Shown: positions 15,708 to 29,827, counted from the stretch's first letter. The stretch: DNA of 42,539 nt from Corallococcus sicarius (GCF_003611735.1 NZ_RAWG01000050.1:1-42539); one strand, 5' to 3'. The notes: a model not told the origin generated them from the sequence alone. Numbers and translations: made by a program.

Positions 15708-16412
15708 ATGAACCGTGCGCTGGTCTGCATCCCCACCTACAACGAGCGGGAAAACATCGGGCCCATCACCCAGGCGGTGCTGGCGGCCGATCCCCGCGTG
15801 GACATCCTCGTCGTCGACGACAACTCGCCCGACGGGACGGGGCAGCTCGCCGACGAACTGGCCGCGAAGGACCCGCGCGTGCGCGTGCTCCATCGCGAGA
15901 AGAAGGAGGGGCTGGGCCGTGCGTACCTGGCCGCCTTCCGCTGGGCGCTCGCCGAGGGCTACACGTACATCCTGGAGATGGACGCGGACTTCAGCCACGA
16001 CCCGCGCTACCTGCCCACCTTCCTGGACACCGCCGAGCGCGGCGCGGACCTGGTGCTGGGCTCGCGCTACGTGCCGGGCGGCGGCACCGTGAACTGGGGC
16101 GTGGGCCGGAAGATCATCAGCCGGGGCGGTTCGCTGTACGCGCGCAGCATCCTGGGCGTGGACGTGCGCGACCTCACCGGCGGCTTCAAGTGCTTCCACC
16201 GCCGCGTGCTGGAGACCCTCAACCTGGACGAGGTGCGCAGCACCGGGTACGCGTTCCAGATTGAGCTGACCTACCGCACGCTGCGCAAGGGCTTCACCGT
16301 GCGCGAGGTGCCCATCGTCTTCGAGGACCGCCGCGTCGGGCACTCGAAGATGAACAAGAAGATCTTCATCGAGGCCCTGGGCATGGTCTGGAAGCTGCGT
16401 TTCACCGTCTAG
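15708..16412 (+). CDS. Polyprenol-phosphate mannosyltransferase-like GT2 enzyme
   Basis: A 234-residue GT-A glycosyltransferase of the dolichol/polyprenol-phosphate-mannose synthase type, with no membrane extension. It has CIPTYNERENI at the N-terminus, the DDNSPDGTG nucleotide-binding motif, EMDADFSHDPRYLP (DxD region) and GSRYVPGGGTVNWG. Such enzymes load a sugar on a polyprenyl phosphate for later periplasmic transfer. The sugar could be mannose or glucose. No Shine-Dalgarno precedes the ATG; a TATGTC-like box lies nine bases upstream. Confidence 0.85.
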   Translation: MNRALVCIPTYNERENIGPITQAVLAADPRVDILVVDDNSPDGTGQLADELAAKDPRVRVLHREKKEGLGRAYLAAFRWALAEGYTYILEMDADFSHDPRYLPTFLDTAERGADLVLGSRYVPGGGTVNWGVGRKIISRGGSLYARSILGVDVRDLTGGFKCFHRRVLETLNLDEVRSTGYAFQIELTYRTLRKGFTVREVPIVFEDRRVGHSKMNKKIFIEALGMVWKLRFTV

Positions 16413-16430
16413 CGCGCCCCCGGGAACCGC

Positions 16431-17066
16431 ATGACGCTGCCCAGCATGGTGTCCACGTTCCTCGTGTCGCTGTCCGCCATCTTCTTCGTGGTGGACCCGA
16501 TTGGCGTCGTGCCGCTGTTCCTGGCGATGACCGCGGGGGACTCGAAGGAGAAGATCCGCAGCACCGCGCTGCGCGCCTGTCTGGTGGCGTGCGGCATGAT
16601 GCTGTTCTTCGCCCTCTTCGGCCGCATCATCTTCCAGGTGTTCGCGGTGTCGCTGGGCGCCTTCCGCGTCGCGGGTGGCATCCTGCTGCTCATCACCTCC
16701 CTGGACATGCTGCGCGCCCGTCCTTCCTCCACGCGCACCAGTCCCACCGAGGAGGAGGAGGGCGCGGTGAAGGAGGACGTGGCCATCGTCCCGCTGGCCA
16801 TCCCGCTGCTGGCGGGGCCGGGCGCCATCGCCACCGCCATGGTGCTGATGGCGCGCAGTGGAACGTCCGCCCTCTCCGCGCTGCCGGTGGTGGCCGCCGT
16901 GGTGCTCACCTTCGGGGCGAGCTACTTCATCCTCAACGCGTCCAGCCTGGTGCAGCGGGTGCTGCGTCAGTCCGGCGTCGCCATCCTGGAGCGCGTGTCC
17001 GGCCTCATCCTCGCCGCCATCGCCGTGCAGTTCATCGCCGACGGGGCGAAGGAACTGCTCAAATAG
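16431..17066 (+). CDS. MarC family integral membrane protein
   Basis: A 211-residue protein with six predicted membrane helices. The family stretch FFVVDPIGVVPLFLAMT lies near the start, IPLLAGPGAIATAMVLM begins the second half, and an acidic, charged cytoplasmic loop (about 95-115) lies between. MarC/SNARE-like proteins have no firmly established function; the old link to multiple antibiotic resistance in E. coli was not upheld. It starts 18 bases after the glycosyltransferase and is probably co-transcribed with it. Its 3' end overlaps the convergent lipoprotein gene by eight bases. Confidence 0.88.
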   Translation: MTLPSMVSTFLVSLSAIFFVVDPIGVVPLFLAMTAGDSKEKIRSTALRACLVACGMMLFFALFGRIIFQVFAVSLGAFRVAGGILLLITSLDMLRARPSSTRTSPTEEEEGAVKEDVAIVPLAIPLLAGPGAIATAMVLMARSGTSALSALPVVAAVVLTFGASYFILNASSLVQRVLRQSGVAILERVSGLILAAIAVQFIADGAKELLK

Positions 17067-17532
17067 AGTCGTCCGCGCCCGCGACCCACACCGTGCCGTC
17101 CTTGCGCACGGTGCCCTGGGGCTGGCCGTCCATGGTGAGGTGTTCCGGGCTGGAGCGCTGCGCGTCGTACGCGTAGCCGCCCTGGACCTCCTGCAGGTAC
17201 ACCACCACCGCGTCCACCACGTTCTCCTGCACGATCTTGAACGAGGCGTCCGCGCACTCCGTGTCCTCGCTGAAGAAGCGCTCCAGCGTGGACTCCTCCG
17301 GATGGCGCACGTAGACGACGACAGGGGCCTTCGCCTCCTTGCCCTCGGCGACGAACTGCTGGATGGCCTGCGACGGCGCGGGCTGCTGCATCAGCGCCTG
17401 GATGAGCGTGCACTTCTCGCTCTCCACCGCCATGCGCTTCGCGTACGGCACGGTGCGCACACAGCCGGCGGCGCCGAGCAGGCCCAGGCCCGCGACCACG
17501 AGCACGAACCGGATGCGAGGAAACTCCACCAT
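17059..17532 (-). CDS. Putative lipoprotein of unknown function
   Basis: A 157-residue protein with an N-terminal signal (MVEFPRIRFVLVVAGLGLL) ending in GAAGC, which may serve as a lipobox although the -3 residue is Ala rather than Leu. The rest has no family I recognise; it ends with a TVRKDGTVWVAGADD stretch. The ATG at 17532 is chosen because GAGGTG stands four bases upstream; an ATG at 17556 would overlap the OmpA gene and spoil the signal. It follows that gene closely, so the two may form a pair in the outer membrane. Confidence 0.65.
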   Translation of the reverse strand: MVEFPRIRFVLVVAGLGLLGAAGCVRTVPYAKRMAVESEKCTLIQALMQQPAPSQAIQQFVAEGKEAKAPVVVYVRHPEESTLERFFSEDTECADASFKIVQENVVDAVVVYLQEVQGGYAYDAQRSSPEHLTMDGQPQGTVRKDGTVWVAGADDSI

Positions 17533-17540
17533 GTGACACC

Positions 17541-18566
17541 TCACGGCTTTCGCCACCGGGGGGTGAAGGGCGCGTTCGTCAACGACGGGTCCTCCACCGC
17601 GATGATGTACTCGGCGCGGCGGTTGGCCGCCTCCGCCGTCTCATCCGGCGTGGACACCGCCGGGGACTGCTCTCCAAACCCTTCGTAGAACACCGGCACC
17701 TTGAGGCCGCGCTGGCGGAACCAGGCGGCGATGCTCTTCGCGCGCTTGAGCGACAGCTCGCGGTTGTCCTCCGTCTTCCCCACCGTGTCGGTGTGGCCGA
17801 GCACGTACAGGCGCAACGACGCCCAGCGGCCGTATTTGTTCAACGCCTCCGTGACGCCCTTGTAGCTGGCGTCCAGCTTGCCCTTCTCCGACGGCGGGAT
17901 GTCCGAGCGGCCGGAGGGGAAGCTCACCTCCTCGTGCGGCACGTCCACCTGCCACGGGAAGAGGTCCACGCCCGTGTAGTAGTCCGAGGTGTCGAAGGCG
18001 CGCAGGCTGATGCGCATCACCTTGCCCTCCGCCGGCAGCCACTTCACCTCCAGCGGCGTGCCCGCGGGCGCGCCCTTGAAGTCCACGTCACCCGCGAAGG
18101 CCTTCTTGCCGGTGTCCATCAACACGGTGACTTCCGTCTTCGCGGCCGGCCGGGAGAGCGTGAAGCGCACCCTGCGCGCGGCCACGTCCACGTCCTCGCG
18201 GCGCACCTCCAGCTTCAGCGGGCCGTACAGCTCCGTGTCGAAGGAGAGCGGCATGCTGCCGGGCTCCGTCCCTTGCGGGAACTGGACGGTCAGCTCGCCC
18301 TCGTAGTGGAACTTCCCCTCCGGCTGCTCCAGGGCGAGGCGCCGGGTGATGCCCGGCTTGCCGCCCCCCTTGAGCTCCACCGTCTTGCCGTCACTGCGCT
18401 TGAGCTTCACCTCGAAGCCGGCAATGGGCTCCTCGATGTGGACGAGCAGCGTGGGCACGCCCTCTCCCAGGGCCGCGCGGCCCTCCAGGGACACCCGGAT
18501 GGCCTCCGCGAACGCCGGCAGCGGGAGGCTCAACAGGGCCACGAGAGGTAGGAGTCGAACGGACAT
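17541..18566 (-). CDS. OmpA-family peptidoglycan-binding protein
   Basis: A 341-residue exported protein: signal peptide MSVRLLPLVALLSLPLPAFA, a beta-rich middle region (about 22-215) of no recognised family, and a C-terminal OmpA domain (about 215-325). The OmpA domain has LYVLGHTDTVGKTEDNRELSLKRA, containing the Asp and Arg that bind diaminopimelate in this family. It lacks an evident eight-strand OmpA barrel, so it is more likely periplasmic or lipoprotein-associated. It lies 73 bases after lpxI and may still be in that transcript. Confidence 0.82.
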   Translation of the reverse strand: MSVRLLPLVALLSLPLPAFAEAIRVSLEGRAALGEGVPTLLVHIEEPIAGFEVKLKRSDGKTVELKGGGKPGITRRLALEQPEGKFHYEGELTVQFPQGTEPGSMPLSFDTELYGPLKLEVRREDVDVAARRVRFTLSRPAAKTEVTVLMDTGKKAFAGDVDFKGAPAGTPLEVKWLPAEGKVMRISLRAFDTSDYYTGVDLFPWQVDVPHEEVSFPSGRSDIPPSEKGKLDASYKGVTEALNKYGRWASLRLYVLGHTDTVGKTEDNRELSLKRAKSIAAWFRQRGLKVPVFYEGFGEQSPAVSTPDETAEAANRRAEYIIAVEDPSLTNAPFTPRWRKP

Positions 18567-18639
18567 ATGCGGCGTCAGCCTCGGCGTCGCGGGGGAGGTG
18601 GAGAGGCAACCTCGGCCCGGGGGAACGGATTCCCCAACC

Positions 18640-19443
18640 CTACCGCACGCCCACGAGCGTGATGCCGCGCGCGGTGGCGCCCGCGAAGAGGGCAGGTGCG
18701 TCCAACAGCACCGTGCGCCCTACCTCCAGCGCCAGCACCCGGGCACCCACCTCCGCCATGACCTCCAGCGTGCGGGGGCCCACGGCGGGCAAATCAAAGC
18801 GCAGGTCCTGCTCCGGCTTGCAGCGCTTCACCACCACCGCGCCCGGGCCGCCCAGCTTCGCGCCCCGGCGGATGGTCTCGTCGGTGCCCTCCACGGCCTC
18901 CAGCGCGAGCACGTGGCCGTCGCGCACCACCACCGTCTGGCCCACGTCCGCCTGGCCCAGCAGCACCGCCACCTCGCGGCCCAGGGCGACGTCCTTCTCC
19001 TGCGCGGGCTTCAGTGCGGGGCCGGCCAGGTGGCCCTCCGGGCACAGCACCTCTCCCAGGAAGTCCGTGGGCGCGATGATGGTGATGCCGCGCGCCTCGA
19101 AGTCCGCGGCCACCGCGCGCAGGAGTGCATCGTCCCGGAAGCTGCGCAGGCGCGAGATGATGCGCACCGCGCCCAGGTCCGGCCGCGCCTCCGACAGCGC
19201 CTTCACGCGGCCGATGCCGCCCGCCATGGCCGCCCGGCTGACGCCTGCCTGCCGGAAGACCTTCTGGATGCGGTCCACCTGCCCCACGCGCACCCAGGCG
19301 AAGTGGCCCACCTCCGCTTCGAGCGCCGGATCCGTCTCCCCCCGGTGCGCGGCGACGACGACGTCCAGGCCGCGCGCACGGGCGGCCCGCGCGAAGAGGA
19401 AGGGAAGCTGGCCGTTGCCCGCGATGAGCCCGATGCGCTCCAC
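18640..19443 (-). CDS. lpxI: UDP-2,3-diacylglucosamine pyrophosphatase LpxI
   Basis: Hydrolyses UDP-2,3-diacylglucosamine to lipid X and UMP, the fourth step of lipid A synthesis. It does the job of E. coli LpxH but is an unrelated family (formerly DUF1009). The 267-residue protein has the typical start IGLIAGNGQLPFLFARAAR, then GQVDRIQKVFRQ, and the C-terminal block with KRCKPEQDLRFDLPAVGPRT. It lies 37 bases after lpxA. No lpxH is seen in the window. Confidence 0.92.
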   Translation of the reverse strand: MERIGLIAGNGQLPFLFARAARARGLDVVVAAHRGETDPALEAEVGHFAWVRVGQVDRIQKVFRQAGVSRAAMAGGIGRVKALSEARPDLGAVRIISRLRSFRDDALLRAVAADFEARGITIIAPTDFLGEVLCPEGHLAGPALKPAQEKDVALGREVAVLLGQADVGQTVVVRDGHVLALEAVEGTDETIRRGAKLGGPGAVVVKRCKPEQDLRFDLPAVGPRTLEVMAEVGARVLALEVGRTVLLDAPALFAGATARGITLVGVR

Positions 19444-19480
19444 CCGTTCCCCTTTCGTCCCGTGAAGAGGGCGCGCGCGC

Positions 19481-20257
19481 CTAGCGCGTCACGCCGCGCT
19501 TGCTCGTCTCCACGAAGCGCACCAGGTGGTCCACTTCCGGGTGGCTGGACAGCTCCCCGCGCAGCTGCGCGAGGGCGTCCTGGAGGCTCAGCTTGGAGCG
19601 GAAGAGGATGCGGTAGGCCTCCTTCACGCGGCCAATCTGCTCCTCGGTGAAGCCTCCGCGCTCCAGGCCCACGGTGTTGAGGCCCACGAGCGTGGCCCGG
19701 TCCCCCTGCACGGTGCAGTACGGAGGCACGTCCATGGTGACCATGGAGCCGCCGGAGATGAACGCGTAGCGACCCAGCCGGGTGAACTGGTGCACCGCGA
19801 CGAGGCCGGAGATCTTCACCGCGTCCTCCACCACCACGTGGCCCGCGAGCGCGGCCCCGTTGGCGAGGAGCACCTCGTTGCCCACCTCGCAGTCGTGCGC
19901 GATGTGGCTGTTGGCGAGCAGCAGGTTGCGGTGGCCCAGGCGCGTGGCCCCTCCGCCGCTGACGGTGCCCAGGTTCACCGTGACGAACTCACGGATCTGG
20001 TTGTCGTCACCGATGATGAGCTCCGTGTCCTCGCCCGCGTACTTCAAATCCTGGGGCGCGGCGCCCACCGAGCAGAACTGGAAGAGGTGGTTGCGCTCCC
20101 CCAGCGTCGTGCGGCCCTCGATGACGACGTGCGGCCCGATGCGCGAACCCGCGCCGATGACAACGTGGGGCCCGATGACCGAGAACGGCCCCACCTCCAC
20201 GGTGTCGTGGAGGCGGGCCCCCGGGTAGACGACCGCGGTGGGATGAACCTGCGCCAT
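19481..20257 (-). CDS. lpxA: UDP-GlcNAc 3-O-acyltransferase
   Basis: First enzyme of lipid A synthesis; it transfers a hydroxyacyl chain from ACP to UDP-GlcNAc. The 258-residue left-handed beta-helix protein aligns without gaps to E. coli LpxA at an offset of four in the helix. Catalytic His125 is His121 here (HIAHDC), and the chain-length ruler Gly173 is kept as Gly169 (AFISGGS), pointing to a long acyl chain of about C14. E. coli His99 is Asn here. It follows fabZ by 29 bases. Confidence 0.95.
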   Translation of the reverse strand: MAQVHPTAVVYPGARLHDTVEVGPFSVIGPHVVIGAGSRIGPHVVIEGRTTLGERNHLFQFCSVGAAPQDLKYAGEDTELIIGDDNQIREFVTVNLGTVSGGGATRLGHRNLLLANSHIAHDCEVGNEVLLANGAALAGHVVVEDAVKISGLVAVHQFTRLGRYAFISGGSMVTMDVPPYCTVQGDRATLVGLNTVGLERGGFTEEQIGRVKEAYRILFRSKLSLQDALAQLRGELSSHPEVDHLVRFVETSKRGVTR

Positions 20258-20286
20258 GTCCTTCTCTCCTCAGCAGCGCGTCGTGC

Positions 20287-20757
20287 CTACGACGCCGCGC
20301 TCTCGTCGCCCTTGGCGGCCTTGTTCTTGTCCACCACCGTGGCGAGGAACTCCCCTTCCGCCACCTTCACACCGTCCACCGTCGCCAGGCCCTTCGTCTT
20401 CCAGATGGCGCCCTTGTGGCGGATGACCTCGATGTCCAACTGGAGCCGGTCCCCGGGCACCACCGGCTTGCGGAAGCGCGCGTTGTCCACGCCCATCAGG
20501 TACGTCACCAGCCGCGACGGATCCATGTTCTCCGTCTTGTACGCGAGGATGGCGGTGGCCTGGGCGAGCGCTTCGAGAATCAACACGCCCGGCATCACCG
20601 GATGGCCCGGGAAGTGACCGTTGAAGAAGGGCTCGTTGATGGTGACGTTCTTGTAAGCCGTGAGCTTCTGGCCCGGCACGATCTCCACCACCCGGTCCAC
20701 CAGGAGGAACGGATAGCGGTGCGGCAGCAGGCTCTGGATCTCGCTGATGTCCATCAT
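20287..20757 (-). CDS. fabZ: 3-hydroxyacyl-ACP dehydratase
   Basis: Dehydrates (3R)-hydroxyacyl-ACP in fatty acid elongation, and so competes with LpxA and LpxD for the same substrate; clustering with them is common. The 156-residue hot-dog protein has the FabZ motifs [14 protein letters not shown] (about 9-22) and the catalytic helix start [20 protein letters not shown] (His and Glu active-site residues). The start overlaps the lpxD stop by four bases (ATGA). The C-terminal tail is slightly longer and charged. Confidence 0.95.
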   Translation of the reverse strand: MMDISEIQSLLPHRYPFLLVDRVVEIVPGQKLTAYKNVTINEPFFNGHFPGHPVMPGVLILEALAQATAILAYKTENMDPSRLVTYLMGVDNARFRKPVVPGDRLQLDIEVIRHKGAIWKTKGLATVDGVKVAEGEFLATVVDKNKAAKGDESAAS

Positions 20758-21824
20758 CCGCCCTTCTCCTTCTCGAGCATCTCCACCCTGCGGCGCAGGG
20801 CGCGCACTTCCTTGAGCAGGTCCGCCAGCTGTCCCGACGCGGCACTGGCGCGCAGCCAGTCGCGGTGGGGGATGGCGGGACTGCCGCTGACGACCTGCCC
20901 GTCCGGGACGTCATGGGCCACGCCCGACTGCGCGCCCACCTTGGCCAGGTCTCCTACGCGGATGTGGCCCACCACGCCGACCTGCCCCGCGAGCACCACG
21001 CCGGTGCCCACCTCCGCCGAACCCGACACGCCCGCCTGCGCGCAGATGAGCGACAGCGGACCCACGCGCACGTTGTGGGCGATCTGCACGAGATTGTCGA
21101 GCTTCGTTCCCCGCCCGACGACGGTTTCGCCCACCGTCGCGCGATCGATGCAGGTGCAGGCGCCCACTTCCACGTCGTCTTCAATGCGGACGATGCCCAC
21201 CTGGGGAATCTTGAAGTGCTCCGGCCCCGACTCCCCTTCGGCGTCGAAGGCGAAGCCGAACCCGTCCGCGCCCACCACCGACGAGGCGTGGAGGATGACG
21301 CGCGAGCCCACCACGCACCTCTCGCGCACGGTGGCGTGGGGGTAGAGCACGCAGTCGTCGCCGACGCGCGCGTCCTCGCCCACGTAGGCGCCGGGGTGCA
21401 GCACCGTGCGGGCCCCCACGTGCGCGCCCTTCTCCACCACCGCCCCGGCGCGCACGGACGCCTCCGGGTGCACCGTGGCCTCCGGGTGGACGTGGGCGGA
21501 AGCGTGGATGCCGGGCTCCGGCCGGGTGGCCGGGTGGAACAGGGAGAGGAGCTTCGCGTAGGCCAGATGCGGGTTGTGCACCCGGACCAGCGCCAGCCCA
21601 TTCCGAGCCTGGGCCTGCGCGTCCATCCCCACCAGCACCGCCGAGGCGCGGGTGGCCTCGAACTGCTTGCGGTAGCGGGGGTTGCCGTAGAACGACACCT
21701 CCCCGGGAGCTGCTTCCTCCAGCCCGTTCAGGCCGTGGACGAGCAGTCCGGGGTCGCCGAGGAGTTCACCCCGGACGTGGGCGGCGATGTCCCCCAGCCG
21801 GTGCGCGGAAGGTGCGGAGGGCAC
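20754..21824 (-). CDS. lpxD: UDP-3-O-acylglucosamine N-acyltransferase
   Basis: Adds the second hydroxyacyl chain, to the amine of UDP-3-O-acyl-glucosamine. The 356-residue protein has the N-terminal uridine-binding domain (about 10-105; [18 protein letters not shown]), then hexapeptide repeats, the catalytic [14 protein letters not shown] histidine motif, [13 protein letters not shown], and a C-terminal coiled coil (about 330-352). The open frame begins at GTG (21822-21824). It is coupled to fabZ by a four-base overlap and follows skp by 30 bases. Confidence 0.95.
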   Translation of the reverse strand: MPSAPSAHRLGDIAAHVRGELLGDPGLLVHGLNGLEEAAPGEVSFYGNPRYRKQFEATRASAVLVGMDAQAQARNGLALVRVHNPHLAYAKLLSLFHPATRPEPGIHASAHVHPEATVHPEASVRAGAVVEKGAHVGARTVLHPGAYVGEDARVGDDCVLYPHATVRERCVVGSRVILHASSVVGADGFGFAFDAEGESGPEHFKIPQVGIVRIEDDVEVGACTCIDRATVGETVVGRGTKLDNLVQIAHNVRVGPLSLICAQAGVSGSAEVGTGVVLAGQVGVVGHIRVGDLAKVGAQSGVAHDVPDGQVVSGSPAIPHRDWLRASAASGQLADLLKEVRALRRRVEMLEKEKGG

Positions 21825-21854
21825 GGGGGCGTCCTTGTCCGGTGTCCGGGTCGA

Positions 21855-22415
21855 CTACTTCTTGACCGGGGCGTCCTTGGCCACCGGCGCGGGCTTCTTG
21901 CCGCTGTTGTAGCTGCGGACGACCTCGTTGGAGATGTCGTACTGGCCCAGCGCGAAGACGATGCCGGAGTCGCGCTTGTCCAGCACGAAGCCCAGGCCGT
22001 CCCGCTCCGCGATGGTCGCGATGACCTGGTCGATGCGGTTGATGATGGGCTCCATCTCCTGGCGCTCCTTGTTGGCGGCCTCGGCGCGGCTGCGCTCGTA
22101 CTTCTGCGCCAGCTCCATCACCTTCTTCTGGAGTTCGGTGGCCTTCTGGGTGCGCGTGGCCTCGCTCATGGCGCTGGCCTGCTTGTCCAGGAGCTCCTTC
22201 TCCTTGCGGAGCGTCTCCTGCTCCCCGTCGATCTCCTTCTGGCGGGCTTCCAGCCACTTCTGCAGGCGCTGCTTCGCGGCCTTTCCGTCGTCCACCTCCA
22301 GCAGCACGCGCTGCAGGTCGACGTAGGCCACCTTGAGTTCGGCGGCCGAAGCGGCAACCGGGAGGGCAAGCGACAGGATCGCGGCGGTGGCCGCCAGGGT
22401 GCTTCGAAGCGACAT
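21855..22415 (-). CDS. skp: Skp/OmpH periplasmic chaperone
   Basis: A 186-residue periplasmic chaperone for unfolded outer-membrane proteins. It has a signal peptide (about 1-24, ending PVAASAAE), the family opening LKVAYVDLQRVLLEVDDGKAA, and a long coiled-coil arm (about 45-110) rich in Lys, Glu and Gln. The basic C-terminal tail PVAKDAPVKK is an extension. It lies between bamA and lpxD, the standard order. A 113-base gap with a perfect hairpin separates it from bamA, which may adjust its level. Confidence 0.92.
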   Translation of the reverse strand: MSLRSTLAATAAILSLALPVAASAAELKVAYVDLQRVLLEVDDGKAAKQRLQKWLEARQKEIDGEQETLRKEKELLDKQASAMSEATRTQKATELQKKVMELAQKYERSRAEAANKERQEMEPIINRIDQVIATIAERDGLGFVLDKRDSGIVFALGQYDISNEVVRSYNSGKKPAPVAKDAPVKK

Positions 22416-22477
22416 GGGTTACGGCTCCTCGAAAAGGGTGCTGCAGGCTCCGACGTCCACCCCCCCGGCCTGTTCAC

Positions 22478-22500
22478 TCCCACCTCTTGAGGAGGTGGGA
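22478..22500 (-). terminator. Perfect hairpin between bamA and skp (attenuator or processing site)
   Basis: TCCCACCTC (22478-22486) and GAGGTGGGA (22492-22500) form a 9-bp perfect stem with a five-base loop, 28 bases past the bamA stop. No T tract follows on the minus strand, so full rho-independent termination is unlikely. A stabilising 3' hairpin or partial attenuator fits better. Confidence 0.4.
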
Positions 22501-22528
22501 TGGCCGGGGAAGCCGGGGTCAATGCCTA

Positions 22529-25039
<2,511 letters not shown>

Positions 25040-25085
25040 TGTACGGGAAGGGGCGCGGGCCCCTCAATCCAAAAGCGAGCGGCCA

Positions 25086-25760
25086 TCAGGCCTCCGACAC
25101 CTGCCCGCCGGCCAGCCGCAGTCGGCGGGGCATGGAGCGGGCAAGCGTCTCATTGTGCGTGACGATGACGGCGGTGATGCCCAGGTCCCGGTTCACGTCC
25201 CTCAGGAGCTGGTGGATGCCCTCACCCGTCGTAGGGTCCAGGTTGCCGGTGGGCTCGTCCGCGAGCAGCACCGCGGGCTTGAGCACCAGGGCCCGCGCGA
25301 GGGCCACGCGCTGGGCCTCGCCGCCGGACAGCTCCCCGGGGCGGTGGTCCACGCGGCTGCCCAGGCCCACGCGCTCCAGCAGTTCGCGCGCGTAGGTGTA
25401 GGCCCCGGCGCGGTCCCGGCGCTGGATGAGGGCCGGCATGGCCACGTTCTCCAGGGCGGTGAACTCCGGCAACAGGTAGTGGCTCTGGAAGACGAAGCCG
25501 ATGGTGCGGTTGCGGAACTCGGCGATCTCCGCGTCGTTCATGGAGAAGACGGAGCGGCCGTCGAAGAGCACCTCGCCGGCGGCGGGGGCGTCCAGCGTGC
25601 CCAGCACGTGCAGGAAGGTGCTCTTGCCCGCGCCGGACGCGCCAATCATGGACACGAGCTCCCCTGCCTGGATGTCCAGGGACACGGCGCGCAGGACGTC
25701 AATGCGCTTGCCGTGCAGGAAATAGCTCTTGAAGACGTTGCGGATGGACAACAGCGCCAT
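25086..25760 (-). CDS. lolD: Lipoprotein-releasing ABC transporter ATPase
   Basis: Cytoplasmic ATPase that drives LolC/E to release lipoproteins from the inner membrane to LolA. The 224-residue protein shows Walker A GASGAGKSTFLHVLG, the MacB/LolD-type GFVFQSHYLLPEFTALENV, signature LSGGEAQRVALARAL and Walker B AVLLADEPTGNLD. The ATG at 25760 comes two bases after the lolC stop; longer same-frame starts lie in lolC. It precedes bamA, so the two outer-membrane routes are co-transcribed. Confidence 0.93.
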   Translation of the reverse strand: MALLSIRNVFKSYFLHGKRIDVLRAVSLDIQAGELVSMIGASGAGKSTFLHVLGTLDAPAAGEVLFDGRSVFSMNDAEIAEFRNRTIGFVFQSHYLLPEFTALENVAMPALIQRRDRAGAYTYARELLERVGLGSRVDHRPGELSGGEAQRVALARALVLKPAVLLADEPTGNLDPTTGEGIHQLLRDVNRDLGITAVIVTHNETLARSMPRRLRLAGGQVSEA

Positions 25761-25762
25761 GG

Positions 25763-28141
<2,379 letters not shown>

Positions 28142-28153
28142 GAGGCCTCGTGG

Positions 28154-29716
28154 CTACTTCGCCAGCGGCTTGAGGAGGGGGAAAAGAATCACGTCGCGGA
28201 TGCTGGCGGCGTCCGTGAACAACATGGCGACGCGATCAATCCCGATGCCCTCACCGGCCGTGGGCGGCATGCCGTGCTCGAGGGCGCGGATGTAGTCCTC
28301 GTCGTAGTCCATCGTCTCCTGCTGGCCCCGCTGCTTGGCGTCCAGCTGGGCCTGGAAGCGGCCCTTCTGGTCCAGGGGGTCGTTCAGCTCGGAGAAGGCG
28401 TTGGCGATTTCGCGGCCCGCGACGAAGAGCTCGAACCGGTCCGTGATTTCCGGGTTCTGGTCGTTGCGGCGGGCGAGCGGCGAGACGGCGGTGGGATATT
28501 GGGTGATGAAGGTGGGATGCACCAGGGTGTGCTCGACGTGGTGCTCGAAGAGTGCGCCCACCAGCTCACCGTGGTTCATGTTCTCCACGGCGCGGCGCTC
28601 GGAGTCCGCGTGGGACGTCTTGAGCAGCTCGTGACGCAACCGGTCCGCGTCCACCATGTCCTTGTCGGACAGGCCGGGGACGGCCTCGCGGATGGCCTCC
28701 GTCATGGGGATGCGCTTCCAGCCCTTGCCGAAGTCCACCGTGTACTCGCCGTACTTCACCTTGGAGTCGCCGGTGACGTGGCGGGCGGCCTCGGAGAGCA
28801 TCTCCTCGGTGAGGTCCATCAGGTCCTCGTACGTGGCGTACGCCTGATAGAACTCCAGCATCGTGAACTCGGGGTTGTGCCGGGTGCTGAAGCCCTCGTT
28901 GCGGAAGTTGCGGTTGACCTCGTAGACGCGCTCCATGCCGCCCACCACGAGCCGCTTCAGGTAGAGCTCCGGCGCGATGCGCATGTAGAGGTCGACGTCG
29001 AGCGTGTTGTGGTGCGTGATGAACGGCCGCGCGGCCGCGCCCGACACCAGCGGGTGCATCATCGGCGTCTCCACCTCGACGAAGTCCCGCCCGTCGAGGA
29101 AGTCGCGGATGAAGCGCACCAGCTTGTTGCGCTTGAGGAAGACCTGCTTCACGTCCGGGTTGGCGATGAGGTCCAGGTAGCGCTGGCGGTAGCGGATCTC
29201 CACGTCCGTCAGGCCGTGCCACTTCTCCGGCATGGGGCGCAGCGTCTTCGTGAGCGGCATGAACTTCGCGGCGGACAGCGTCAGTTCGCCCGTCTTGCTG
29301 CGGAACAGCGGGCCCTGCGCGGCGACGAAGTCACCCAGGTCGCACAGCTTGAACACTTCGTAGAGGTCCCCGAGCGCGTCCTTCTTCACGTGGACTTGAA
29401 TCTCGCCGGAGCGGTCGCGCAGCTTGATGAACGCGGCCTTGCCGAACGAGCGCATGGCCACGATGCGGCCGGCGACGTCGTAGACGGGGGCGTCCTTCTC
29501 CAGGTCCTCGGTGGAGTGCGTGTCGTGCTTCGCGAGGATCTCCGCCGCCTGGTGCTGGGGACGGTAGCCGTTGCCGTACGGGTTGAAGCCCGCGGCGCGC
29601 CACTTGCCGGCCTTGTCCAACCGCTGCTGGTAGAGCTCCTGCTCCACGTTGGAGCCGAGATCCGCCGCTTCACCGCTCTTCACACCAGGGGGGGTCTTGT
29701 TATCGGTCTCGGCCAT
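28154..29716 (-). CDS. lysS: Lysyl-tRNA synthetase, class II
   Basis: Charges tRNA-Lys. The 520-residue protein has the N-terminal OB-fold anticodon domain (about 60-165) and the class II core: motif 2 region VNRNFRNEGFSTRHNPEFTM and motif 3 GEGIGIDRVAMLF near the C-terminus. The ATG at 29716 (MAETDNKTPP) is preferred because GGAAAG lies eight bases upstream; an earlier in-frame codon at 29770 adds residues with no family match. It begins the lolC-lolD-bamA run, 12 bases before lolC. Confidence 0.95.
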   Translation of the reverse strand: MAETDNKTPPGVKSGEAADLGSNVEQELYQQRLDKAGKWRAAGFNPYGNGYRPQHQAAEILAKHDTHSTEDLEKDAPVYDVAGRIVAMRSFGKAAFIKLRDRSGEIQVHVKKDALGDLYEVFKLCDLGDFVAAQGPLFRSKTGELTLSAAKFMPLTKTLRPMPEKWHGLTDVEIRYRQRYLDLIANPDVKQVFLKRNKLVRFIRDFLDGRDFVEVETPMMHPLVSGAAARPFITHHNTLDVDLYMRIAPELYLKRLVVGGMERVYEVNRNFRNEGFSTRHNPEFTMLEFYQAYATYEDLMDLTEEMLSEAARHVTGDSKVKYGEYTVDFGKGWKRIPMTEAIREAVPGLSDKDMVDADRLRHELLKTSHADSERRAVENMNHGELVGALFEHHVEHTLVHPTFITQYPTAVSPLARRNDQNPEITDRFELFVAGREIANAFSELNDPLDQKGRFQAQLDAKQRGQQETMDYDEDYIRALEHGMPPTAGEGIGIDRVAMLFTDAASIRDVILFPLLKPLAK

Positions 29717-29802
29717 GACGCGCTTTCCAGAAAGGCGCGGCACGCTAGCCAAGCGGCCCCCGGTACGCAACGCATCACGGCGGATGGTTCACACCGGACA
29801 TT

Positions 29803-29826
29803 GCCTCCCCCAGAGGGGGGACAGGC
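29803..29826 (-). terminator. Possible terminator hairpin after the anti-sigma gene
   Basis: A GC stem, CCCCC (29807-29811) with GGGGG (29815-29819) and a three-base loop, flanked by GCCT and AGGC that can pair after a short bulge. It lies immediately past the anti-sigma stop. There is no T tract, so confidence is low. Confidence 0.3.
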
Positions 29827-29827
29827 C

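Noticed and set aside
29731-29765. Promoter for lysS (TTGCGT, 17, TAGCGT)
   Set aside because: Spacing is right but only three of six bases match in each box; too weak in DNA of this composition to report as a feature.
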